Assembly: GCA_025463135.1 (NCBI GenBank)
Contig: JAOAPY010000013.1
Location: 186,001-250,000 of the forward strand
Reading direction: 5' to 3'
From: Acidobacteriota bacterium
GTDB taxonomy: Bacteria > Acidobacteriota > Blastocatellia > Pyrinomonadales > Pyrinomonadaceae
Length of the DNA: 64,000 nt
Shown: positions 33,657 through 43,091 of the stretch, one piece after another
Layout of the letters: every line of letters starts with the position of its first letter
How positions within the stretch are numbered: position 1 is the stretch's first letter
Position numbers and translations under genes: made by a program
Notes under the pieces: model-generated
Databases searched by the model: none
Told to the model about the DNA's origin: nothing
Seen by the model: the letters and a program-made list of their open reading frames with translations, nothing else

Positions 33657-36002
33657 ATGCGCGATCGATTTGTACTCGACAGAAAAGAAAACATTCTCTT
33701 CATCAACTTCGCCGATCTGCGCATCGAGAGCCGCGAGCAAGTTGATGAGTTCGCCGGCATGGTGCGCGAGGCGGTCGAGGAACAAGGCAAGAGAGTCTAT
33801 TCGATCGTCAACTACGAGGGCACGGAGATCGCGCCCGAGATCGTGGAATACTATGGCGAGCGCATCAAGGCCCTTCAGGATCGCTATGCAATCTCGACGG
33901 TGCGTTACTCATCAAGCGGTCTGACTCGCTCGGTCCTGCGTTACCTGGGGGCGGCCGTCGATCTCGAATCGAACACCTTCACCACGCGCGACGAAGCCAT
34001 TCGCGCCATTCGCGAAAAAGAAAGCCGCCGGGCAGGTCGCGGAACAATTGCGGCCCGCACAATGCTCGGGCTGCACCGCACGCTGCTGGGTAAACTACTC
34101 CTCGGCTGGTTCGTGGGTCTGGGGTTGCTCGCAGGCATCTACTTTGTAGTCCTGCTTCGCGTGAACGATCCCGGGCAATTGCAAATGGCGCACACGTTGG
34201 GAGCCGCGGTCGTTATCGTCTGGTTCCTGGCTGCGTCACTATGCAGCGCCATCGTTTACTTCACAGTGCTGCGTCCTATTGGACAGATGGATCGGCTGGT
34301 GCGCAGTTTGTTTATCTCGGGACCCGTTGAGCCCATCAAAACCTCGAGTTCGGATGAAGTGGGAGAACTGGCCAGAGTTTTGAATGAAGCTGCGATGCAA
34401 CTGCGCCGAGACATCGAACGTCTGAGCGGTCTTTACCACATTTCGCTCATGATGGGGACCAGTACCGAAGTCAGCAGAATTTGCGAATTGCTCACACGCA
34501 AGGTGGGCCGTTTGCTGGGCGCGCAGATGGGAGTGATCCTGTTGCACGACGAGCCGGGCAATTTCCTGAACGCACAGCTTCCGGCCTATGGGGTGAGTGA
34601 CGATCAAGTCCGCCTGCTGCGCTCCGATCTGAACGAACGAAACATCGCCACCTGGGTATTCAAAACCGGCGAGCCCTACCTGACAAACGACGTCGCCAAT
34701 GATGATCTGATCAGCCGCTCGGCTGCGGAATTGCTGGGCGTGAGCGAGATCCTCGCGGTTCCCCTGCAGGCCGGAGAGCGTACCCTGGGCACGCTGGAAG
34801 TGATGAACAAAGCAGGTGGTTTTGAAGAAGAAGACACGCGTTTGCTGACTATCTTTGCCTCGCAAGCCGCGCAGTTGTTGGTTAGTGCTCAACTCTTTGA
34901 ACAGGTGCGCGAGTCCGAGGAACGTTACCGGCAAATCTTTGACAGCACGCTGGACGGACTCTTCCGCAGTTCAGCGGAAGGGCAACTGGTCACGATCAAT
35001 GTCGCTCTGGCAACGATGCTCGGCTTTGCAAGCGCTGAAGATCTGGTGGGCGCCAGCTTCGTTGACGATCTCTTTGTCGATCATGCGGTTGGCCAGCACC
35101 TGATGGCAGAGTTATCTCGATGCGGACAGGTTCTGGACGCTGAGTGCGAGCTGCGCCACCGGTCCGGCGCTCGCCTGCCTGCGCGCGTTAGTATCAGCGT
35201 CGTAAAGGACAAGGCAGACCAACAGTTCTACCATCTGGGGATTGTCAAGGACATCACCGAACAAAAGCGCCTCTCCGAACAATTAATCATTTCCAAGCAA
35301 CTGGCCGTCGTCGGTGAGCTCGTAGCCGGCGTGGCCCACGAGGTTCGCAATCCACTTTGTGGTATCACCGCGACCCTGAGCGCGTTGGCGAGAAAATTGG
35401 AAGACGCGCATGAAGTTCGTCCTTTTATCGACGTTGTCATGACCGAAGCACATCATCTCAACGAACTGATGGAGCAATTGCTGGAACACAGCCGCCCGGT
35501 GCAACTCGACAGCCACATTGAAGACATTCGCGACCTGCTTCAGGAAGTTCTCGGCGAGTGGAAGGGTCAATCGGAGTCCAGGCAAGTCGTGCTCGAACTG
35601 GAATGTCCCGAGCCATTACCTCATCTGCGGCTCGATCGACGTAAGATGCACGGTGTCTTCGCTAACTTGATCGATAATGCGCTGCAACACACTGCGCCCG
35701 GCGGCAAAGTTCAGATCAAATTGTCCCGGCAATTCGAATCGTCGCGGGCGGGGGCCTTTTCAAATCTTCAGATCGAAGTACAGGATAACGGAGCCGGTAT
35801 CTCGCCCGAAAACCTCACCAGGGTATTCGAGCCGTTCTTCACCACGCGCAGCAGCGGTACCGGGCTCGGCCTGGCGATTGTGCGCAAAACCGTTCACGAT
35901 CACGGTGGCGCCATCACAGTGAGTTCCAGTCCCGGTAAGGGTGCCGCGTTTCTGATTAACCTGCCTCTGGAATTTAACGGGCATGTCCAACAGCAAAGAT
36001 AA
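33657..36002 (+). CDS. Hybrid-input sensor histidine kinase (STAS-like, HAMP, GAF, PAS, HisKA, HATPase)
   Basis: A 781-residue membrane kinase. Order of parts: an N-terminal soluble STAS/SpoIIAA-like domain (about 1-120), transmembrane segments at 145-168 and 183-205, HAMP (205-255), GAF (262-415), PAS (420-540, starting [20 protein letters not shown]), and HisKA with the phospho-acceptor His561 in [10 protein letters not shown]. The ATPase domain has N box LIDNALQH, G1 [10 protein letters not shown] box FEPFFTTR and G2 GTGLGLAIV. The protein phosphorylates the response regulator whose gene overlaps it by 20 nt. The ATG at 33657 is preferred to a TTG upstream. A soluble domain before the first membrane segment is unusual and suggests a cytoplasmic input. 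Confidence 0.93.
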   Translation: MRDRFVLDRKENILFINFADLRIESREQVDEFAGMVREAVEEQGKRVYSIVNYEGTEIAPEIVEYYGERIKALQDRYAISTVRYSSSGLTRSVLRYLGAAVDLESNTFTTRDEAIRAIREKESRRAGRGTIAARTMLGLHRTLLGKLLLGWFVGLGLLAGIYFVVLLRVNDPGQLQMAHTLGAAVVIVWFLAASLCSAIVYFTVLRPIGQMDRLVRSLFISGPVEPIKTSSSDEVGELARVLNEAAMQLRRDIERLSGLYHISLMMGTSTEVSRICELLTRKVGRLLGAQMGVILLHDEPGNFLNAQLPAYGVSDDQVRLLRSDLNERNIATWVFKTGEPYLTNDVANDDLISRSAAELLGVSEILAVPLQAGERTLGTLEVMNKAGGFEEEDTRLLTIFASQAAQLLVSAQLFEQVRESEERYRQIFDSTLDGLFRSSAEGQLVTINVALATMLGFASAEDLVGASFVDDLFVDHAVGQHLMAELSRCGQVLDAECELRHRSGARLPARVSISVVKDKADQQFYHLGIVKDITEQKRLSEQLIISKQLAVVGELVAGVAHEVRNPLCGITATLSALARKLEDAHEVRPFIDVVMTEAHHLNELMEQLLEHSRPVQLDSHIEDIRDLLQEVLGEWKGQSESRQVVLELECPEPLPHLRLDRRKMHGVFANLIDNALQHTAPGGKVQIKLSRQFESSRAGAFSNLQIEVQDNGAGISPENLTRVFEPFFTTRSSGTGLGLAIVRKTVHDHGGAITVSSSPGKGAAFLINLPLEFNGHVQQQR

Positions 36003-37347
36003 AATTCTGGTCGTCGACGACCAGCCGTCGGTGCGATTCGGCCTGCGCAGTCTGCTGCAAACCGAAGGCTATCGCGTGCTGGAAGCGGAAACCGGAGCGC
36101 AGGCCCGGTCGCTGGTCACCGAACAAGCGCCGCAGTTGATCCTGCTGGATCTGCGTCTTCCCGATATCAACGGGTTGGATTTGCTGCCGCAGCTTAAAGC
36201 CATCGACGACGATGTGCCGGTCATTATCCTCACCGCGCACGGCACGATTGACACAGCCATCCATGCGATGAAGCAAGGCGCCGAGAACTTTCTCACCAAG
36301 CCATTCGACGCCGACAGCTTGATTATTCTGATCGCCAAGACCCTCGAACAGAGTCGCACGCGTCGCGATCGCTTGCTGATCGGTCTCGCTCAGGAACGCC
36401 TGGCCTCGGAATATTTTCTGGGACAGAGCGAGTCGATCGTGCGCATTCACAACCGCATTGAACGTCTGGCAGCCTCGGACACTACGGTCATGCTGCAAGG
36501 CGAAACGGGTACGGGCAAAGGCATGATGGCTCGCCTGATTCACCGGCTCAGCGAACGACATGCGAAACCATTCGTGACCATCAACTGCGCGGGACTAAGC
36601 CGCGAATTGTTGGAGTCGGAACTCTTTGGTTATGAAAAGGGAGCGTTCACCAGTGCCGTGCAAAGCAAACCAGGCCTCTTCGAACTGGCCCATGAAGGGA
36701 CAATGTTTTTTGACGAGATTGCTGAAATGGAGCTCTCGGTGCAGGCCAAACTGCTGAACGTGCTCGAGCAAAAACGATTTCGGCGGGTGGGCGGTGTGCA
36801 GGAAAAGGAAGTTGACGTGCGACTGTGTGTGGCGACGAATAAGAACCTGCAGGGAGAAGTCAAACGCGGTCGCTTTCGTGAAGATCTCTATTACCGTCTC
36901 AGCGTGATGCCGATCACGCTGCCGCCGCTGAGAGAGCGCCGTGAAGACATCCTGCCACTGGTCCAGCATTTCATCACGTACTTTGATCAGAAGTTGAACC
37001 GTCGCGTGCAGGGCATCACTCCCAAAGCCGAAGTTCTGCTCGAAAGCTACAACTGGCCCGGCAACATTCGCGAGCTACGCAACGTTATCGAGCGCGCCAT
37101 AATCCTCTGCTCCGGCGATCGGATTCACGCAAGCGATCTGCCACTGGGCGGCGTTGAAGCCTGGGAAACGACCGCCTCCGGGGAAGACGGCGAGCAGTTT
37201 CTGTCGCTGGAAGAAGTGGAGAATCTTCACATTCAACGCATCCTTACGGCGACCAACCAGAACCTCAGTCGCGGCGCCGAAATTCTGGGCGTCACCCGCA
37301 CCACGCTCTACAACAAGCTCCGCAAGTATGGTCTGGATAAAACCTGA
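35983..37347 (+). CDS. NtrC-family sigma-54-dependent response regulator
   Basis: Activates sigma-54 promoters on phosphorylation. The 454-residue protein has a receiver domain (about 5-120) with phospho-site Asp56 in LILLDLRLPD and KPFDA near the end. An AAA+ domain follows with Walker A GETGTGKG and Walker B GTMFFDEIAEM, and with LFGYEKGAFTSA, the sigma-54 contact loop (canonically GAFTGA, here Ser for the second Gly). After YNWPGNIRELRNVIERAI comes a Fis-type helix-turn-helix (NLSRGAEILGVTRTTLYNKLRKYGL). It overlaps the histidine kinase gene by 20 nt, so the two are a coupled pair. A sigma-54-like promoter sits downstream, before the Oar-like receptor gene. Confidence 0.95.
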   Translation: MSNSKDKILVVDDQPSVRFGLRSLLQTEGYRVLEAETGAQARSLVTEQAPQLILLDLRLPDINGLDLLPQLKAIDDDVPVIILTAHGTIDTAIHAMKQGAENFLTKPFDADSLIILIAKTLEQSRTRRDRLLIGLAQERLASEYFLGQSESIVRIHNRIERLAASDTTVMLQGETGTGKGMMARLIHRLSERHAKPFVTINCAGLSRELLESELFGYEKGAFTSAVQSKPGLFELAHEGTMFFDEIAEMELSVQAKLLNVLEQKRFRRVGGVQEKEVDVRLCVATNKNLQGEVKRGRFREDLYYRLSVMPITLPPLRERREDILPLVQHFITYFDQKLNRRVQGITPKAEVLLESYNWPGNIRELRNVIERAIILCSGDRIHASDLPLGGVEAWETTASGEDGEQFLSLEEVENLHIQRILTATNQNLSRGAEILGVTRTTLYNKLRKYGLDKT

Positions 37348-37349
37348 AA

Positions 37350-37560
37350 GTCCGACGAACTTCAGTTTGTCGATGACTCCCGATATCCTGATGGTCGGGT
37401 TATTGGCCAGGTCACGACAAACTGAAGTTTGTCGAACTGGGCTGTCTAAAACTTACTACGAACTTCAGTTTGTCGATGACTCCCGAAATCCTGATGGTCG
37501 GGTTATTCGCCAGGTCACGACAAACTGAAGTTTGTCGAACTCGGCTGTCTAAAACTTGGG
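37350..37560. repeat. Tandem duplication (2 x 103 bp) of a GACAAACT-subfamily element
   Basis: Two nearly identical 103-bp units begin at 37355 and 37458. Each holds GAACTTCAGTTTGTCGATGA, a variable core with CCTGATGGTCGGG, GACAAACTGAAGTTTGTCG and a GGCTGTCTAAAACTT tail. The units differ at only a few positions (for example TATTGGCC against TATTCGCC), so the duplication is recent. It follows the response regulator stop codon by 2 bp. The rest of the 486-bp gap to 37833 holds the sigma-54-like site and leader of the receptor gene. Confidence 0.9.
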
Positions 37561-37712
37561 CAGTGTAAACTCGTGGTGTCCATTAATTGGTCAGTTCGCG
37601 TCCAGGGGCAGGCCCACACGCCCCAATCTCAACTTCAGCTTTACACGTAGTTTGTTCAAGCAGACAACAAATTACCCTCGCCGAGTCCCTCCTTCCGATA
37701 TTGACCTGTTCG

Positions 37713-37728
37713 TGGAGCGGTAATTGCA
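37713..37728 (+). promoter_or_regulatory. Candidate sigma-54 promoter for the Oar-like receptor gene
   Basis: TGGAGCGGTAATTGCA matches the -24/-12 consensus TGGCACG-N4-TTGCW at 10 of 12 fixed positions, with the required GG-N10-GC spacing. It lies 105 bp upstream of the receptor ATG and about 370 bp after an NtrC-family activator gene, which supports the reading. One such match can also arise by chance. Confidence 0.55.
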
Positions 37729-37833
37729 CAAGTCTATGTTTCAACCTTGCCAGGCAACCGTCTCGTGTTGTTTCGGCGCCTCCAGACCAGCAAGTAACAA
37801 GTTAACTTTTTTCTTAGAAGGAGAATTCCGATC

Positions 37834-40800
37834 ATGACCTCCCGGAACAAGTCAGGCCTAATCCTCGCTCTATGTATTTTGCTCGTTGCGAGCGCCACAG
37901 CGATGTCGCAAAGCCAAACCACAGGCCGTATCGTTGGTACTGTTACCGATGAAAAAGGCGGTGTTATCCCGGGAGCGGACATCACCGTCACCAATAAAGC
38001 TACCGGCGAGGAGCGCAAGACTGTCGCTGATGAATCCGGGCACTTCATAGTGCCGCTGTTAGCTCCGGGATCCTACACAGTGGTCGTCACCGGCACCGGC
38101 TTCAAAAAATTCATTTCAGAGGACGTCCGCGTAGCACTCACGGAAACGAGCACCGTCAACGCCGCGCTGGTCGTCGGTTCCGTCGCCGAGACAGTTACCG
38201 TGAATGCAGCGCCGCCGCTGGTGCAGACTGAGGGCGCGCAACTGGGTCGAGTGGTTGATTCGCGCGCAGTTTCAGAACTACCGTTGGCAACGCGCAACTT
38301 CACGCAGATACTGGGACTGTCGCCCGGCGCAGCGACCTATCTGCCGGATAACACAGCGGTGGGACGCAACTCACAAAATATTTCTGTTAACGGCGGTCGC
38401 GTTACCAATAACAATTTCCAGATCAACGGCGTGGATGCGAATTCCATGGGCACAAATTCCGCGCCCTCGCTCGCAATTCCGGCGCCCGAAACAATTCAGG
38501 AGTTCAAGGTGCAGACCTCGCTATACGACGCGACCTTTGGCCGTTCCGGCGGCGGCAATATCCAGGCAGTAACAAAGAGTGGGAGCAACAGCCTCCATGG
38601 CGGCGCCTACGAATATCTGCGCAACCAATCGCTGAATGCCAACAATCCATTTTTGAAAGCCGCGGGTGTGGCGCGGCCGGTGCTCAAACGAAACGTGTTC
38701 GGCGGCTTGCTGGGCGGACCGATTAAGAAGGACAAAGCATTTTTCTTCGTTTCCTATCAGGGTACGCGCGAACGCAATGGCGCTTCGCCCATCAACAGTC
38801 TTTCGTCCAACGTCCTGGTTGATCCTAAACTGACTAACGATCGCTCTGAGGCGACGCTCAAGGCAGCTTACGGTCTGGCAGCAATACATCCCACGGCGCT
38901 GGCCCTCTTGAATACCAAACTTTCCAACGGACAGTTTCTGATTCCCACCCCTACAGCGGCCAACGGCACCTATTCGGGCTCGACGCCGTCGATCTTCAAT
39001 GAAAATCAGTTCAACGGGAACATCGATTATCGTTTGAACGACAAGAATACGTTCGCTTTCAAATTCTTTTATTCAAACGCCCCGCAGACGCTCGTGCTGC
39101 CAAGCTTTCTCGGTGGTGGTCCAAACGTGCCGGGCTTTGGCAACTTTCAGCAAAACAACAACCGCCTGCTGACGATGCAGTATGTGCACATCTTCAGCCC
39201 GAACGTGTTCAATGAACTACGCGCCGGCTATAACTTCATTCGCGTCGATGCTTTTCCCGAGGAGCCGGTTAATGACTCAGCCCTCGGCATCAACCGCGTC
39301 AACGCCAACGCTTTTCCCGGCCTGGGTTTAATTCGCATAAACGCCGCCGCTGGTGGGGTGGTGATTGGCACCTCGGCGACCATCGACGTGAAAGCAAAGG
39401 CACCGTCGACCACCTTGGCTGACACGCTTTCAATTACGAAGGGCAAACACAATTTTCGTGTAGGCGGCGAGTATCGCTACAACGAAAATAATTATGTACT
39501 GAATTTCTTTACGCGCGGCCAGGTTGATTTTCTGAGCTTTACCAACTTTCTGCAGGGAACAACGTTTGTTTCAATCTTTGGCAGCGGCATCGGCGATCGC
39601 AGCTTGCGAGCCAGCGACTACAACCTCTATGCGCAGGACGACTGGAAGGTTAACCGCAAGCTGACCTTGAATATGGGATTGCGTTATGAGCTGGACTTGC
39701 CGGCGTACGACACGCGCGGCCGCATCGCTACGTTCGATCCCACGCTTTACGTTCCGCGTCCGGCGATAGGTGGTGCGGTCGTTGGACCACCGATCGGCGG
39801 TTACGTGCAGGCCGGGAACGTCATTCCCCAGTATGACGTCGCGAGTATGCCCAACGTCGGCAAGCGCGTAGTCAACAGTGTCGATCCGAATAACTTCGCG
39901 CCGCGGGTGGGCTTTGCTTACTCGCCGCTCGAGTCCGGGAAACTCGTGGTGCGCGGCGGTTACGGGATTTTCTATTCACGTACTTCGTTCCAGTACATTA
40001 CGCTCAATGTGATCGCGCCGCCTACCTATGTCTTCGGCGTTAATGTGGGCGCGCCATTGTCTAACCCGTTCTTCCCCGCCCCGGCGCAGAATCAATTTCC
40101 GACCCTGGTGCCCGGCGTCGCCCTGTCAGGAACGCTATTCGATCGCGGCATTCGAACGCCGTACATCCAGCAGTACAACGTCAATGCCCAGTACGAAGTC
40201 TTAAAGGATTACCTGTTTGAGGTTGCTTACGTTGGCACTCATGGTATCAACCTGTTTCGTCAAATCGCCATCAACCAATCCCGGCTGGCAAGCACTGCGA
40301 ATCCGATCACGAATGCCGTGACGGGAGCCGTGATTACAACCAACACGGCCGCAAACGCTGCGTTGCGTGCGCCATTCCAGGGCGTCTCCCTTAACGGTTT
40401 TTTCCAGAACCAGTCAACCGCACAGTCAAATTACAATTCGCTGCAGGTGAGTCTGACTCGACGCTTTTCGCAGGGCCTGCAATTCCTGGCCTCTTATACC
40501 TTCGCCAAGTCGATCGACAACGCTTCGGGTCAGGGCGGCGGCGCCGGTATCGGCGGCGTATTGAATCCGGGTGCGGTCGGCGAGACCAGCGCGATTCTGG
40601 GCAATCAACGCAACAACCGCGCTAATCGCGGTATCTCAGACTTTGACCGCAAGCATCGATTCGTTTTCAGCGCGCTCTATGATTTGCCCAAACCGAAATT
40701 TGCCGGCGACTCTGCCGTTGCCAAATGGCTGCTGTCTGATTGGCAACTGGCCGCCATCGCAACGTCGATGTCGGGCTTGCCGATTGACATCGCGGACACC

Positions 40801-41295
40801 GGCGCCGGCTCCTTCTATGGTCTGTCGGGTGGCAGTGCGCCGCTCGCGCGTCCTAATCTGGTCAGCAATCCCTTCAGTAATGTCCCCGCCGGCTACTACT
40901 TCAATCCGTTCGCATTTGCTCGTCCGGTGGTAGTGGCCGGTGCGGTGATACCCAGCTCAGGCGGGACAGCGACGGCGGCCGCGGTGGGCACGGACTTCGG
41001 CAACGTCGGACGTAACATCCTGCGTGGACCACATCAAAATAATGTGGACTTCTCGATCATCAAGCGCTTTCGGTTTGCCGAGACGAAGAGCCTGGAGTTC
41101 CGCACCGAATTCTTCAACCTCTTCAACAATGTCAACTTCGCTAATCCGATCAGCGACTTGAACGCAGTCCCGGCGACCAACTTCAACGCCGACGGCACCA
41201 TTAATCAGGCCCTGGGAGCTGGCCGCTTCGGCAAGATCATCTCTGCCAGCAACAATCCCCGATTAGTTCAGTTTGCGCTGAAGTTCAACTTCTAA
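37834..41295 (+). CDS. Oar-like TonB-dependent receptor with carboxypeptidase-regulatory domain
   Basis: An outer-membrane transporter or adhesin of 1153 residues. A signal peptide (1-25) is followed by a carboxypeptidase-regulatory-like beta-sandwich (about 28-115, GRIVGTVTDEKGGVIPGADITVTN). A TonB plug region comes next (about 125-255, with LPLATRNFTQILGLSPG and QEFKVQTSLYDATFGRSGGGNIQAVTKSGSN). A long beta-barrel ends in an aromatic residue (LVQFALKFNF). A good AAGGAG site precedes the ATG. Proteins of this type are expanded in Acidobacteriota, often for glycans or peptides; the substrate here is unknown. Control by the adjacent kinase/NtrC pair through the sigma-54-like promoter is an inference. 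Confidence 0.92.
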   Translation: MTSRNKSGLILALCILLVASATAMSQSQTTGRIVGTVTDEKGGVIPGADITVTNKATGEERKTVADESGHFIVPLLAPGSYTVVVTGTGFKKFISEDVRVALTETSTVNAALVVGSVAETVTVNAAPPLVQTEGAQLGRVVDSRAVSELPLATRNFTQILGLSPGAATYLPDNTAVGRNSQNISVNGGRVTNNNFQINGVDANSMGTNSAPSLAIPAPETIQEFKVQTSLYDATFGRSGGGNIQAVTKSGSNSLHGGAYEYLRNQSLNANNPFLKAAGVARPVLKRNVFGGLLGGPIKKDKAFFFVSYQGTRERNGASPINSLSSNVLVDPKLTNDRSEATLKAAYGLAAIHPTALALLNTKLSNGQFLIPTPTAANGTYSGSTPSIFNENQFNGNIDYRLNDKNTFAFKFFYSNAPQTLVLPSFLGGGPNVPGFGNFQQNNNRLLTMQYVHIFSPNVFNELRAGYNFIRVDAFPEEPVNDSALGINRVNANAFPGLGLIRINAAAGGVVIGTSATIDVKAKAPSTTLADTLSITKGKHNFRVGGEYRYNENNYVLNFFTRGQVDFLSFTNFLQGTTFVSIFGSGIGDRSLRASDYNLYAQDDWKVNRKLTLNMGLRYELDLPAYDTRGRIATFDPTLYVPRPAIGGAVVGPPIGGYVQAGNVIPQYDVASMPNVGKRVVNSVDPNNFAPRVGFAYSPLESGKLVVRGGYGIFYSRTSFQYITLNVIAPPTYVFGVNVGAPLSNPFFPAPAQNQFPTLVPGVALSGTLFDRGIRTPYIQQYNVNAQYEVLKDYLFEVAYVGTHGINLFRQIAINQSRLASTANPITNAVTGAVITTNTAANAALRAPFQGVSLNGFFQNQSTAQSNYNSLQVSLTRRFSQGLQFLASYTFAKSIDNASGQGGGAGIGGVLNPGAVGETSAILGNQRNNRANRGISDFDRKHRFVFSALYDLPKPKFAGDSAVAKWLLSDWQLAAIATSMSGLPIDIADTGAGSFYGLSGGSAPLARPNLVSNPFSNVPAGYYFNPFAFARPVVVAGAVIPSSGGTATAAAVGTDFGNVGRNILRGPHQNNVDFSIIKRFRFAETKSLEFRTEFFNLFNNVNFANPISDLNAVPATNFNADGTINQALGAGRFGKIISASNNPRLVQFALKFNF

Positions 41296-41334
41296 AAGGG
41301 AGCGCGCTGAGGCCAGACCGACCTGCGGAGCCAT

Positions 41335-41393
41335 GTGGCACAGGCGTCCCGCCCGTGCCCGAAAGCAACCCACGGGAAAGATGCCCGTGCCAC
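41335..41393. repeat. GTGGCAC...GTGCCAC palindromic cluster, copy 2
   Basis: GTGGCACAGGCGTCCCGCCC and CACGGGAAAGATGCCCGTGC mark its two halves, with the terminal GTGGCAC/GTGCCAC found also at 8185-8292. It lies in the 139-bp gap between the Oar-like receptor and the second acyl-CoA ligase. Confidence 0.75.
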
Positions 41394-41434
41394 GTTTGTA
41401 AACGGGTGGGTTTGACAAGACCACGAGGGTAAAC

Positions 41435-42964
41435 ATGTTCGCCAGAGATTGGACGGCCCGCAGGGCTTTGTCCTCGCCCGACAAGGTGGCGATTATCGAT
41501 GCCGCCACTGGCGGCCGTCTAACCTACAAAGAGTTAGACGAGCGGGCCACACGGCTCGCAAACCATCTTCGCCATCACTGTGGGATTCGCGCCGGCGACC
41601 GGATTGCAGTGCTGGCGATGAACCGGGCCGAGATTCTCGAGGCCTTCTTTGCCGCTGCCAAGCTCACTGCCATCTTGGTTCCACTCAACTATCGCCTCGC
41701 TCCTCCCGAGCTGCAATATATTTTGGAAGACAGCGAGCCCGCGGTATTGCTTTACGAAAACGAGTTTGCGCCCGCGCTGGAACAATTGCGTCCGCATGTT
41801 GCGATCGAGCACTACATCGAATTGGATGGACCGACCGCCGCCAATTACGAGCAGGCCTTGAGAGAGGCAAGCACGGCCGCGGTCGAAGTTGAATCATTCG
41901 ATCCGGAAATGCCTGTGCTCATCATCTATACCTCAGGCACAACGGGCAGACCCAAGGGAGCCTTGCTCTCGCACCGCATGCTCACCTGGAATTCCATCAA
42001 CACGACGATTGGCTGGGACATTATCTCCAGTGATATCACGACTGTGCATATGCCCCTGTTCCATACCGGGGGCTTCAACGTGTTGACCCTGCCGTTGCTG
42101 CATGCCGGCGGCACGGTAGTGATGCTGCGATCCTTTGCTGCGGACAAGGTTTTACGGGCCCTCGAAGAACATCGCTGCACAATCTTCTTCGGTGTGCCGA
42201 CGATCTTTCAAATGATGCTGGACTCGCCGCAATTCGACGCGATTGATCTAAGCGCCATCCGCTATTTCATCTCGGGCGGTGCACCCTGTCCCGTGCCGCT
42301 GATCGAAGCGATTCAGAAACGAGGCATAGCCTTTACGCAGGGCTACGGCCTCACCGAAGTAGGACCAAACTGTTTCCGTCTCAGCCTCGACGATGCTTTG
42401 CGCAAAGCCGGTTCGATCGGTTTCCCGACTCTCCATAGCGAGGCGCGCATCGTCGACGAGACGGGTCATGACGTTGCGCCCGGCGAGATTGGCGAACTGA
42501 TCCTGCGCGGCGGGCACGTCTGCTCCGGCTACTGGAGAAACAGTGAAGCCACGGCCGCGGCCCTTAGCGATGGTTGGTTTTATACAGGCGACCTGGCGCG
42601 GCAGGACGAGGAAGGCTATTACTATATCGCCGGGCGTGCTAAAGATATGATTATCTCGGGCGGCGAAAATATCTATCCGGCTGAAGTCGAAGCCGTGTTG
42701 CATGAGCATCCGGGAGTCGCTTCCGTGGCCCTGCTTGGCTTGCCTGACGCAAAGTGGGGCGAACGGCCAGTTGCAGTCGTCATTTCCAGAGATACAACCG
42801 TCACCGCCGAAGAGATTGTCGAGTTCTGCGCCGGAAAGCTGGCGCGCTACAAAATTCCCAAAGAAGTCTTCTTCGTCCAGGAATTTCCCCTTCTCGCCTC
42901 GGGTAAGGTGTACAAGCGCGTGCTCAAGGAAGAGATCGAAAAGATCGCGAACGGAAATGTGTGA
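41435..42964 (+). CDS. AMP-dependent acyl-CoA synthetase (FadK/medium-chain type)
   Basis: A 509-residue ANL-superfamily ligase. Motifs: P-loop IIYTSGTTGRPKGALLSHR (about 166-184), TQGYGLTEVGPNC, FYTGDLARQDEEGYYYIAGRAKDMIISGGENIYPAEVE and the C-terminal catalytic Lys in PLLASGKVYKRVLKEE. It is of the short FadD/acyl-CoA synthetase class, shorter and different from the 595-residue ligase at 31746-33533. No partner enzymes of a pathway lie beside it, and the next gene is an MFS permease. Fatty or aromatic acids are both possible substrates. Confidence 0.92.
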   Translation: MFARDWTARRALSSPDKVAIIDAATGGRLTYKELDERATRLANHLRHHCGIRAGDRIAVLAMNRAEILEAFFAAAKLTAILVPLNYRLAPPELQYILEDSEPAVLLYENEFAPALEQLRPHVAIEHYIELDGPTAANYEQALREASTAAVEVESFDPEMPVLIIYTSGTTGRPKGALLSHRMLTWNSINTTIGWDIISSDITTVHMPLFHTGGFNVLTLPLLHAGGTVVMLRSFAADKVLRALEEHRCTIFFGVPTIFQMMLDSPQFDAIDLSAIRYFISGGAPCPVPLIEAIQKRGIAFTQGYGLTEVGPNCFRLSLDDALRKAGSIGFPTLHSEARIVDETGHDVAPGEIGELILRGGHVCSGYWRNSEATAAALSDGWFYTGDLARQDEEGYYYIAGRAKDMIISGGENIYPAEVEAVLHEHPGVASVALLGLPDAKWGERPVAVVISRDTTVTAEEIVEFCAGKLARYKIPKEVFFVQEFPLLASGKVYKRVLKEEIEKIANGNV

Positions 42965-42973
42965 AGACTAAAA

Positions 42974-43047
42974 GGACACGGAGAATCGGAGAATTGGCGA
43001 CATGGGGATTTCTCGTGGGGCGTTTCTTTCTCCGCGTCACCGTGTCC
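42974..43047. repeat. GGACACGG...CCGTGTCC inverted repeat
   Basis: Terminal GGACACGG and CCGTGTCC enclose GGAGAATCGGAGAATTGG and TTTCTTTCTCCGCGTC. Related CGCGGGGA/CTCCCCG-type elements are at 5481-5518 and 45541-45664. It lies upstream of the MFS gene, and the longest frame for that gene reads through it. Confidence 0.65.
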
Positions 43048-43091
43048 GCCATGCTCCGTGTCGCTGCGCCTCGTTCTCGGTTCACGGCCCT

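Noticed and set aside
35983-36002. Overlap of the kinase and response regulator genes as a possible frameshift or fusion
   Set aside because: Both frames are complete, with a normal C-terminus for the kinase and a normal receiver start ([13 protein letters not shown]), so it is an ordinary coupled overlap.
37350-37560. Possible CRISPR array, because of the repeated palindromes
   Set aside because: There are only two 103-bp units with no short repeat/unique spacer alternation and no cas genes; it is a tandem duplication of a REP-like element.
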